A stretch of DNA of 64,000 bases from Sesamum alatum (lineage: Eukaryota; Streptophyta; Magnoliopsida; Lamiales; Pedaliaceae). The stretch spans positions 21,871,636-21,935,635 of the forward strand of contig JACGWO010000002.1 of NCBI GenBank assembly GCA_034509735.1, read 5' to 3'. A model generated the notes under the pieces. It was given only the letters and a program-made list of their open reading frames with translations. It searched no databases and was not told the origin of the DNA. Of the stretch, positions 33,081 to 42,101 are shown in pieces. The translations under genes were made by a program, and so were the position numbers. Position 1 is the stretch's first letter. Every line of letters begins with the position of its first letter.

Positions 33081-33350
33081 GTGAGGCAAAATATCTTGGG
33101 AATCTCATTGGATGAGAATGGTATTGGATACCTCCCACAAAGCGTTTTCTATGTGAATCGTAAAAGCGGGGCATGGAGAATTGCGTTTGTGGATCCCAAG
33201 CCCACTAGGAAATGGTTTCCCGAAACCCCACTTGAGAGTGGTGGGCTTTCGTAGAAATAGTGGGAGGGTTAATGACTAAAGACCATGTCATAAACTTGAA
33301 TTAATATTACAATTCGTTTGCTAATTTCTGCTTTACATTTTTGAATGTAG
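33081..33350 (+). other. Candidate 270-nt leader intron of element A
   Basis: GAG/GTGAGG donor-like site at 33081 and a convincing acceptor ending at 33350: branch-like CTAAT at 33321-33325, then a pyrimidine-rich stretch and TGTAG immediately before the ATG. G and B keep both ends in similar form, J keeps a weaker donor, D has lost the AG. Splicing is inferred only from motifs. Confidence 0.4.
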
Positions 33351-36300
33351 ATGTCTAAGAACCCGTTATCTATGATTATGGAGACTAATAAGTTTAATGG
33401 AACAAACTACAACGATTGGCTGCGTAATCTGAGGATTGTCCTCGATTACGAAAACCAGGCTTATGTTCTGGATAAGCCATTTCCCGTAACCTTGCCGGAA
33501 GGTTCCTCGCCAGAAGAGCGTTTGACGTTCGAAAAATGGCATGAGGATGACCGCAAGGTACGCAGCATCATACTGGCATCCATGACCAATGAGATCCAGA
33601 AGCAGTATGATAGGCTGGACCATGCCAACGCGATAATGCTCCGCTTACAGGATATGTACGCGGTTCCGGATAGGCATATTAGATATGCCGCCACAAAAGC
33701 ATTTTTCGGCACCAAGATGACTGAAGGATCCTCTGTACATGAACATGGGATCAAGATGCTTTCCCTTGTGGAAAAACTCGAGGATCTCAAAGTTGGGCTT
33801 GATAATGATACATATATAGATGTGATCCTTCAGTCTCTTCCTCCCTCTTACGACCCTTTTGTCGTGAATTACAACATGAATGGGCTTGAGAAGTCCATAC
33901 ACGAGTTGATAAACATGTTGACCCAGTTCGAAGCAACGACGAAAAGGTCTGCGCCGGCGATACTGGTTGGGGAGGCTTCGACCTCTAAGGCGAAAGGCAA
34001 GAGGGCCGGACGCTGGAAGAGGAAGAAGGGAAAGGCAAAAGCCGCTGCTAGCGCTCCTGTTGCCCCAGTGGGGATGGGCAAAGGAAAGGGAAAGGTTGGA
34101 CCGCAGCAATCGAGGGCAAATGATGTTTGCATGCATTGCCATGGAAGAGGGCATTGGAAGAGGGACTGCCCCAAGCTCCTCTCCAATCAAGGTATGTTTA
34201 TTATTGAGGTTAACATGATTACTAATTCTGCTTCTTGGGTATTGGATACCGGCTGTGGAGCTCACATCTGCAATGATTTGCAGGTGCTGGAAAGAAGCAG
34301 AAAGCTAAGTAGGGACGAGGTCGTGCTGAGGCTGGGTGATGGCAAGGCTATTGCTGCTGAAGCTGTAGGTCTAGTCCACTTAGTTGTTAATGATCAAGTT
34401 AGGATAGAATTAAAAGATTGCTATTATGTACCTAGCATGATCAAGAATATCATTTCAATACCGTTGTTGGACAATGCTGGTTTTGAGTTCATGATCAATA
34501 AAAATTGTTTTTATTTGATGAAGAATGGTTCTTCACATCTGCTAGGTAAACTTCATAATGGTCTTTATATTCTTCAACAGCGTGATTTGATCATGACTGC
34601 TCAAAACAAACGAAAAATGGATAATCAAGAAAACGCACAGATTTGGCATGCAAGGCTAGGTCACATCTCTCAAGACAGGATGAGGAGGTTGGTGGACTCA
34701 AAGAGTCTAGAAATAGATGATTTGGACCATCTACCGGCCTGTGAGTCTTGTCTAAAAGGGAAAATGACCAAGAAGCCCTTTGTTGGACAAAGCATGCTTG
34801 CCAGTGGTCTGTTGGATTTGATCCATTCAGATGTCTGTGGACCACTAAATACACAGGCCAGAGGAGGGTTTTCTTACTTCATAACTTTTACCGATGATCA
34901 CTCACGGTATGGTTATGTTTACCTTATGAGGTACAAGTCTGAGGCTTTTGGAAGGTTTAAAGAGTTCAGGCTTGAAGTTGAAAACCAAACTGGTCGCAAA
35001 ATTAAAGCCCTTCGATCGGATCGAGGTGGTGAGTATTTGAGTGGGGAATTCTTGGATTACTTAAAAGAGAATGGGATTCTCTCTCAATGGACTCCTCCCG
35101 GAACGCCACAACTGAACGGCGTCTCTGAAAGGAGGAATCGAACCTTGTTGGACATGGTTCGATCCATGATGAGTTTTACCGAACTGCCCTTATCCTTCTG
35201 GGGTTATGCTCTTGAGACGGCGGCCAAGTTATTAAACATGGCGCCTTCTAAGACTGTGGCCCAGACGCCATATCAGATATGGCATGGCAAGCCTGCTTCC
35301 TACAAGTACTTGAGAGTGTGGGGTAGCCCTGCATACGTCAAGAGACTAGTGGGAGACAAACTGGACTCGAGGTCTAGTTTGTGCAGGTTCGTGGGTTATC
35401 CTAAGGAAACTGCGGGGTATTATTTTTATGATCCTTCCGAGCAAAAGGTTTTTGTCTCGAGAAACGCAGTGTTCCTGGAAAAGGGTTTTCCAGCAGATAC
35501 CCGTCGTGAGGAATTGCTCCTTGAGGAATCAAGTGAGGCAATACCTCAAACGGATGCAGCGACATCATCTGCACCTGTAGTTCCCACTGACGATATTCCT
35601 GTCCTCCGAAGGTCGACTAGAGTTTCCCATCAACCTGATAGGTATGGGTTTCTGGGTCTGACCGGTCAGTTAGACAATGATCCAAAGACCTACGGAGAAG
35701 CGATGTCGGACATCGATTCGGGAAAATGGGTTGAGGCCATGAAATCCGAAATGGACTCTATGAGTTCAAACAAGGTTTGGACCTTAGTAGATCCACCCAA
35801 GGGTGTCAAGCCCGTCGGGTGTAAATGGGTCTACAAACGTAAGCTTGGAGCTGATGGGGAGGTGACTACCTTCAAGGCCAGGCTTGTGGCAAAAGGTTAT
35901 ACTCAGCGGCCTGGGGTCGATTTTGAGGAAACCTATTCGCCCGTAGCCATGGCTAAGTCCATTCGGATTATGCTTGCCATAGCTGCATGGTATGACTATG
36001 AAATATGGCAGATGGACGTGAAAACGGCCTTCCTTAATGGATTTGTTGAGGAAGAGATCTATATGGATCAACCGGAGGGTTTCACATCTGTTGGAGAAGA
36101 GCAGAAGGTCTGCCATCTCCAAAGGTCCATCTATGGTCTCAAACAAGCTTCCCGAAGTTGGAATATCCGTTTTGATGAAGTCATACGGGGTTATGATTTC
36201 ATCAAGAACGAGTTCGACCCTTGTGTATACAAGAAGGTCAGTGGGAGCTCGGTTGCGTTCCTAGTGCTTTATGTGGACGACATCTTACTCATTGGGAATG

Positions 36301-37283
36301 ATGTAAAGATGTTAGGTGACACGAAAGCATGGTTATCCACACAATTCTCCATGAAGGATTTGGGTGATGCTTCCTACATCCTAGGCATCAAGATTATCCG
36401 GGATAGATCTAAAAGGATGTTAGGAATGACCCAAACCTCGTATGTTGAGAAAGTCTTGATAAGATTCAAGATGGAAAACTCCAAACGAGGATTCCTTCCT
36501 ATGAGGCATGGGGTTAAACTGTCCAAGAAGCAGTCTCCTAAGACTGATGAGGAAGTTAGAAGGATGTTGGACATCCCCTATGCTTCCGCCGTAGGCAGCA
36601 TACAGTATGCTGTGCAGTGCACAAGGCCCGATGTCGCTTTCGCTTTGAGCGTAACGAGCAGATATCAGGCTTGTGCTGGTGAGGCTCACTGGACTGCAGT
36701 CAAGACCATTCTTAAGTACCTGAGAAGGACTAAGGATATGTTCTTGGTTTACGGTGGTGGAGAGTTGATTCTGGAAGGCTACAGCGACGCTAGCTTCCAG
36801 TCTGATGAGGATGATGCCAAGTCTCAATCTGGATTTGTATTCAGGCTGAATGGTGGTGTGGTGGCTTGGAAAAGTTCCAAGCAGGATACTACAGCTGATT
36901 CCACCACGGAAGCTGAGTACATAGCGGCTTCGGAAGCAGCTAAGGAGGCGGTTTGGATGAAAAACTACATCCAAGAGTTGGGTGTAGTGCCTAGCATTGC
37001 CGAGCCAGTAGTTATCTTCTGTGATAACAACGGGGCTATAGCGCAAGCGAAGGAACCGAGATCTCATCACCGATCCAAACACATTCTTAGACGCTACCAT
37101 CTGCTTAGAGAGATGGTGGGAAGAGGTGACGTTCGGATGGACCGAGTCACATCGGCAGAAAATACGGCAGATTCGCTTACCAAGCCAGTGTCGCAGGTTG
37201 CTCATACTCAGCATCTTGGGAAGATGGGTTTGAGGGTCATGAGTGATTGGCTTTTAGGGTCAAGTGGGAGATTGTTAGAATAG
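33351..37283 (+). CDS. Element A Gag-Pol polyprotein, uninterrupted
   Basis: A 1310-residue single frame and the only intact copia polyprotein here. Gag is residues 1-255, with a Lys-rich stretch at 213-248. The CCHC knuckle is C260-C263-H268-C273. The protease motif is D299-T-G. GAG-pre-integrase has H433 and H438 with C464 and C467. The integrase triad is D494, D557 and E593, with exactly 35 residues between the last two (DD35E). The integrase tail covers about 640-760. RT has D889 (QMDVKTAFLNG) and Y974-V-D-D. RNase H has D1145, E1187 and D1225. The stop lies 8-10 bp inside the 3' LTR, so the last residues come from the polypurine tract and LTR start. All catalytic residues I can check are present, but the rearranged LTRs remove its normal promoter and ends. 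Confidence 0.96.
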   Translation: MSKNPLSMIMETNKFNGTNYNDWLRNLRIVLDYENQAYVLDKPFPVTLPEGSSPEERLTFEKWHEDDRKVRSIILASMTNEIQKQYDRLDHANAIMLRLQDMYAVPDRHIRYAATKAFFGTKMTEGSSVHEHGIKMLSLVEKLEDLKVGLDNDTYIDVILQSLPPSYDPFVVNYNMNGLEKSIHELINMLTQFEATTKRSAPAILVGEASTSKAKGKRAGRWKRKKGKAKAAASAPVAPVGMGKGKGKVGPQQSRANDVCMHCHGRGHWKRDCPKLLSNQGMFIIEVNMITNSASWVLDTGCGAHICNDLQVLERSRKLSRDEVVLRLGDGKAIAAEAVGLVHLVVNDQVRIELKDCYYVPSMIKNIISIPLLDNAGFEFMINKNCFYLMKNGSSHLLGKLHNGLYILQQRDLIMTAQNKRKMDNQENAQIWHARLGHISQDRMRRLVDSKSLEIDDLDHLPACESCLKGKMTKKPFVGQSMLASGLLDLIHSDVCGPLNTQARGGFSYFITFTDDHSRYGYVYLMRYKSEAFGRFKEFRLEVENQTGRKIKALRSDRGGEYLSGEFLDYLKENGILSQWTPPGTPQLNGVSERRNRTLLDMVRSMMSFTELPLSFWGYALETAAKLLNMAPSKTVAQTPYQIWHGKPASYKYLRVWGSPAYVKRLVGDKLDSRSSLCRFVGYPKETAGYYFYDPSEQKVFVSRNAVFLEKGFPADTRREELLLEESSEAIPQTDAATSSAPVVPTDDIPVLRRSTRVSHQPDRYGFLGLTGQLDNDPKTYGEAMSDIDSGKWVEAMKSEMDSMSSNKVWTLVDPPKGVKPVGCKWVYKRKLGADGEVTTFKARLVAKGYTQRPGVDFEETYSPVAMAKSIRIMLAIAAWYDYEIWQMDVKTAFLNGFVEEEIYMDQPEGFTSVGEEQKVCHLQRSIYGLKQASRSWNIRFDEVIRGYDFIKNEFDPCVYKKVSGSSVAFLVLYVDDILLIGNDVKMLGDTKAWLSTQFSMKDLGDASYILGIKIIRDRSKRMLGMTQTSYVEKVLIRFKMENSKRGFLPMRHGVKLSKKQSPKTDEEVRRMLDIPYASAVGSIQYAVQCTRPDVAFALSVTSRYQACAGEAHWTAVKTILKYLRRTKDMFLVYGGGELILEGYSDASFQSDEDDAKSQSGFVFRLNGGVVAWKSSKQDTTADSTTEAEYIAASEAAKEAVWMKNYIQELGVVPSIAEPVVIFCDNNGAIAQAKEPRSHHRSKHILRRYHLLREMVGRGDVRMDRVTSAENTADSLTKPVSQVAHTQHLGKMGLRVMSDWLLGSSGRLLE
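34192..34283 (+). other. Candidate 92-nt intron across protease (element A)
   Basis: Donor CAAG/GTATGT right after the zinc knuckle, TACTAAT branch-like sequence (about 34219-34225), acceptor TTTGCAG/GTG at 34283. It contains the whole protease D299-T-G motif. Splicing leaves a remainder of 2 and meets TAG after about nine Lys-rich codons, so the product would be Gag with its knuckle and a short basic tail. Confidence 0.55.
37262..37272 (+). other. Polypurine tract of element A
   Basis: AAGTGGGAGAT immediately before the LTR start TGTTAGAATAGG; it lies inside the polyprotein reading frame. Confidence 0.9.
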
Positions 37284-38893
37284 GTGACCGGAAAGCCAAT
37301 TAGATTGGCCTTGATGTAATCTATTTCTGACAATGTCATTGTAATTGTAATATTCTTATATGAATAAAGTGAGTATTCATGTTTGGCAGTTCCATTTGTT
37401 GTGCTCGCTATTTTGTTTATTCCATTAACATCACAACAAAGCCCACAGGCCAAACCAACAACCCATGTAGTTGGGTTGCGCATTGGATGGCAGCTATGAA
37501 ACCAACTTCTGAGGGTTAGGTCTGAAATGTTCCAAGTCGAGGACCTTGAGACAGGGCATCAAGAGTCCTATACAGACTTGCACTAAGGATTGCATTCATT
37601 GGATGAGTGCCGTGTTTCATCGGCGACAGACGTTGGACGTCTATGCAATATTAGTGGGTTAGTTGACAAGGATGTCAGCTGACTGAACTGACTCGCGGGA
37701 ATCGTCATATGGAAGCCTTGGAGGCTTGGTCGGTATGACTGGCATTCCCGGCTCCGATAGTACGAGATTAGTCCTCGGACTTGAGGAATCATGGCAGTCA
37801 CATGCATATGATGGTTGTATCTAGCATCTGGCAAGGGATGTCTGTATCTGGGATACGTTCATCATAAGCCTTATACAGTGCAGTCGGAATATGTATTGAG
37901 GACGGTGGATTCCAAGATAGGATTCGTCACCTGTCAGTATATGACAGTCGAGTCTCCTATGCGCTCTGAGACAGTTTAAACTCTTATAAGTCTGTGGCCA
38001 CAGCGATTGGTCGAGTAGGGAATGGTTTCCCACGTCGATCGATAGAGTAAACGTGCCTCGAGTTACTGAGCATAGTTGTCTTGTCCAGGATGGGAACCGA
38101 CGTCCAATTCCATGCCTTAGACTTAGACCGGGAGACGGATGATGGAAGGACCGTACTCGTATGGAACTCGGGAGCCTAAATGTTCACGCCAACATTCACC
38201 TAGTCTCTAGTGCCATGGACCGTTGCTAGACGGCCACCCATGGTGACGGGCGTTTTTTTCGATTAATGGTTAATCGAAAAACAATTAATTAAATTGGATT
38301 TAATTGATCTATTGTGTTGGACACAAGCCCAAGTCTAGCTGAGGGTGAACCTAATGAGTCACACACAAATCACTTTGGATTTGGCGGAATTAATTTGGAA
38401 TTAATTCTAGAAGAAGCGAATAAATTTAATCGGATTAAATTTATTCAAGAGAGAAAATAAATGATTGGATCATTTATTGAGAAATCCATTTGATGGATGG
38501 TCCAAGAATTAATTAATTGGATTAGTTAATTTTTTGGACTAAGAACCTTTGAATTAATTGGATTAATTTATCGGGTTTTGGCTAGAATAGTTGATTGGAT
38601 CAATTATTCTTGATTTGGACTTATGTTTATTTCATTGGATTAAATAAATAATTGGGCTTCAATTGGATTGAAATTAATTAGATTAATTAATGCCCAATGG
38701 ATATATGTTTGGACTTTATTTAATTTGATTAAATACAAGTCCAAAAACATAAAGGTCCAAGTCCATTTTTTCATGCAAGTTGAAGCTAGTTAAGGAAGAG
38801 TTTCAACTCTTCCATATATGTACATGATGTGCACGAATTTTTGCCCTTTTGTGGGTGGTTTTTCTTTGCTATCATGTGTAGTGGATATGCTAG
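37273..38893 (+). repeat. Gamma LTR start, plus arm of 1.62-kb inverted repeat
   Basis: The first 1621 bp of the gamma LTR. Its reverse complement is 39483-41102 (1620 bp) with very few differences. It ends at the CTAG of the rearrangement junction. AT-rich tandem segments of the form TTAATTGGATTAATTA fill 38260-38760. Confidence 0.92.
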
Positions 38894-38942
38894 TTTTGTG
38901 TATATGGAATGTAGTGTTCAAAAAAACCACCTACACAAGTAA
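38894..38942. other. Right inversion junction with 52-bp templated copy
   Basis: Bases 38891-38942 repeat 39400-39451 in the same orientation (52 bp), although the flanks are in opposite orientations. The plus LTR stops at CTAG, this copied piece follows, and minus LTR then starts inside the U5 hairpin at 38943. A simple inversion would not create the copy; template switching during repair would. Confidence 0.85.
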
Positions 38943-41102
38943 AAGGGGTGTTACCTTTGAAGTTCCCGGGCGTTCGGTGTTTTGTCAAAGCACAAACAAC
39001 AAAATAAAACATGCAGGACATGTGGCTTAAAAGGAGAAAAACAAAATTGCACAAAATGTAAAAGGAAACCAACCTTTATCCGTTTATGTAGAACGTGTTC
39101 GTGCGTTGTTCCTTTCTTTTCCTTCTTCGTTCGTCCACTTGAGAGCTCAACGTAGAACTCCTCTAATGCGATCCACACCACACTATGGATTTATTTCTAC
39201 TCTATTGCTAGATAGAAAATAGAAACAAAGAAGAAGAAACAATTCCAAAGAAAGCACTATCGATTAGTGTACCTTGGAATGTTTTTGTTCAATCTTCTCT
39301 AAGAAGTATGAACACTAAAAGAGAGAATTTTCAGAGAGTATTTTGGCCTAAAAACTCCAGCAAAAATGAAGCAAGTGATATCAATTGTGTCTAGCAAAGT
39401 AGTTTTGTGTATATGGAATGTAGTGTTCAAAAAAACCACCTACACAAGTAACCTCCAAGGCAACTTCCACATACACACACTTCTAGCATATCCACTACAC
39501 ATGATAGCAAAGAAAAACCACCCACAAAAGGGCAAAAATTCGTGCACATCATGTACATATATGGAAGAGTTGAAACTCTTCCTTAACTAGCTTCAACTTG
39601 CATGAAAAAATGGACTTGGACCTTTATGTTTTTGGACTTGTATTTAATCAAATTAAATAAAGTCCAAACATATATCCATTGGGCATTAATTAATCTAATT
39701 AATTTCAATCCAATTGAAGCCCAATTATTTATTTAATCCAATTAAATAAACATAAGTCCAAATCAAGAATAATTGATCCAATCAACTATTCTAGCCAAAA
39801 CCCGATAAATTAATCCAATTAATTCAAAGGTTCTTAGTCCAAAAAATTAACTAATCCAATTAATTAATTCTTGGACCATCCATCAAATGGATTTCTCAAT
39901 AAATGATCCAATCATTTATTTTCTCTCTTGAATAAATTTAATCCGATTAAATTTATTCGCTTCTTCTAGAATTAATTCCAAATTAATTCCGCCAAATCCA
40001 AAGTGATTTGTGTGTGACTCATTAGGTTCACCCTCAGCTAGACTTGGGCTTGTGTCCAACACAATAGATCAATTAAATCCAATTTAATTAATTGTTTTTC
40101 GATTAACCATTAATCGAAAAAACGCCCGTCACCATGGGTGGCCGTCTAGCAACGGTCCATGGCACTAGAGACTAGGTGAATGTTGGCGTGAACATTTAGG
40201 CTCCCGAGTTCCATACGAGTACGGTCCTTCCATCATCCGTCTCCCGGTCTAAGTCTAAGGCATGGAATTGGACGTCGGTTCCCATCCTGGACAAGACAAC
40301 TATGCTCAGTAACTCGAGGCACGTTTACTCTATCGATCGACGTGGGAAACCATTCCCTACTCGACCAATCGCTGTGGCCACAGACTTATAAGAGTTTAAA
40401 CTGTCTCAGAGCGCATAGGAGACTCGACTGTCATATACTGACAGGTGACGGATCCTATCTTGGAATCCACCGTCCTCAATACATATTCCGACTGCACTGT
40501 ATAAGGCTTATGATGAACGTATCCCAGATACAGACATCCCTTGCCAGATGCTAGATACAACCATCATATGCATGTGACTGCCATGATTCCTCAAGTCCGA
40601 GGACTAATCTCGTACTATCGGAGCCGGGAATGCCAGTCATACCGACCAAGCCTCCAAGGCTTCCATATGACGATTCCCGCGAGTCAGTTCAGTCAGCTGA
40701 CATCCTTGTCAACTAACCCACTAATATTGCATAGACGTCCAACGTCTGTCGCCGATGAAACACGGCACTCATCCAATGAATGCAATCCTTAGTGCAAGTC
40801 TGTATAGGACTCTTGATGCCCTGTCTCAAGGTCCTCGACTTGGAACATTTCAGACCTAACCCTCAGAAGTTGGTTTCATAGCTGCCATCCAATGCGCAAC
40901 CCAACTACATGGGTTGTTGGTTTGGCCTGTGGGCTTTGTTGTGATGTTAATGGAATAAACAAAATAGCGAGCACAACAAATGGAATTGCCAAACATGAAT
41001 ACTCACTTTATTCATATAAGAATATTACAATTACAATGACATTGTCAGAAATAGATTACATCAAGGCCAATCTAATTGGCTTTCCGGTCACCTATTCTAA
41101 CA
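38943..41102 (-). mobile_element. Gamma LTR, minus orientation, right border of A
   Basis: Runs from inside the U5 hairpin to the LTR start (plus strand ends CTATTCTAACA at 41102), then the CCTTT duplication. It supplies the part of the gamma LTR missing from the plus arm (38943-39482), including U5 with CGTTCGGTGTT and CCCGGG and the TATA region. Confidence 0.9.
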
Positions 41103-41784
41103 CCTTTGTCAAATCAACTAACACAAATAGCACAAATACATATCCCACGTAAAATATGCTATACCAATATCCATGATAATCCATACCATAAAATAAATGC
41201 AGAAACTACATGTAAAATATCCACACCAAACATTGGATAATAGTGCAACCTATGCACAACGATTTTTTGTTGGAAAAACCTTTTCCATAATTAATAAGGC
41301 AATATTAATTCTATGAAATATAAAATCTCAACCAAAATTAAAATGCCCCAAGTTAATTAATTCAGAAAAATTCCAAGAATTATACAGAAAAAACAAATTT
41401 TCTGAAAACACAAAAACCAACAATTCAAGAATATGCTCATATATTCAAGAATCCCAAAATCCAACATTTGTGCAATATTAATACATGTTAAGATCTACTC
41501 ATGCTCAAACCATAAAACAACCATGATGTCCAACATCATAAAACGCAGAAATTATTGCAAAATTTCACATATGAATTTTGATCATTGGTGCAACCATTGC
41601 AAAAATTAAATCTTGTTAGGAAACCCTTTCCTCATCAACCAAGCAATATTTATTTTAGGAAATTCCAAATCTCAAAAATAAATATTCTAAGTCAACGAGT
41701 TCAGAATAATGCATAAAATATAATAAAAATAATTTTGAAAAACGAGCCAAAAAATGGGAGAGAAACGGAAAACGGCACACCCGG

Positions 41785-41832
41785 CCGGTAAGGCGCGCGC
41801 GCGCGCGCGCAGGCGCCTCTGCCTGCGCATGC
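41785..41832 (-). other. GC island with single hairpin in D leader
   Basis: The smallest version of the leader island: hairpin GCGCAGGC-GCCTCT-GCCTGCGC (41807-41828) beside a CG run of about 20 bases (41793-41810). Confidence 0.75.
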
Positions 41833-42088
41833 GGCCAGCGTACTGCTGCTGCCGGTTCGCCGTTTTTCACTCCTTTTCGACTTGTCATGCAATTTTTCTG
41901 AACCACAAGATAAATTAAACCCTAGAACATGTATTAACACATTCAAGAAAACCAAGATCCAAAATCCTATGCAAAATGAAACGCCAATAAATATCTACGA
42001 TAAACATGCTATAAACGTAAATTAAAACACGTTTATCATGCTTAAACGCACATAGCACATAGAATTCTAGGCCTATACACCGAACCGG

Positions 42089-42100
42089 GCTCTGATACCA
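42089..42100 (-). other. Primer-binding site of element D
   Basis: Minus strand TGGTATCAGAGC, one base inside the LTR end at 42102. Confidence 0.93.
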
Positions 42101-42101
42101 C

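Larger units (their letters stand above)
31288..33350 (+). other. Element A leader
   Basis: About 2.06 kb: AT-rich start, a run of about 27 A (31511-31537), GC-rich island (31557-31845), AT-rich part, conserved hairpin ATCCACTG-CGGGCT-CAGTGGAT (about 32562-32583), twin palindromes (32894-32904, 32975-32985), donor-like GTGAGG (33081), TAGAAATA in place of the TATA box (about 33252) and an acceptor-like TGTAG immediately before the Gag ATG. The reading frames in the GC island are compositional. Confidence 0.82.
31153..41102 (+). mobile_element. Element A, gamma Ty1/copia element inverted within its LTRs
   Basis: Flanked by a perfect target duplication CCTTT (31148-31152 and 41103-41107). The outermost LTR pieces are minus-oriented, while PBS, leader, polyprotein, polypurine tract and inner LTR pieces are plus-oriented: minus LTR end (31153-about 31213), plus LTR end (to 31274), interior 31275-37272, plus LTR start (37273-38893), minus LTR remainder (to 41102). 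This fits a minus-strand insertion whose middle later inverted with one break in each LTR, losing about 0.5 kb of one LTR. Confidence 0.9.
41103..42101 (-). other. Element D leader, PBS-proximal part
   Basis: Continuation of D beyond element A. Read from 42101 leftwards: PBS, GTTCGGTGTA, AT-rich leader, a small GC island and more AT-rich sequence up to the insertion point. No coding potential beyond short frames. Confidence 0.85.

Noticed and set aside
37273..41102. Inverted-repeat DNA transposon or foldback element
   Set aside because: The arms are gamma LTR sequence with LTR borders, and the target duplication encloses the entire A region from 31153, so an internal inversion explains it.
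31153..41102. Two independent gamma insertions in opposite orientation
   Set aside because: Only one target duplication (CCTTT) is found, at the outer borders, and the pieces complement each other; one inverted element is simpler.
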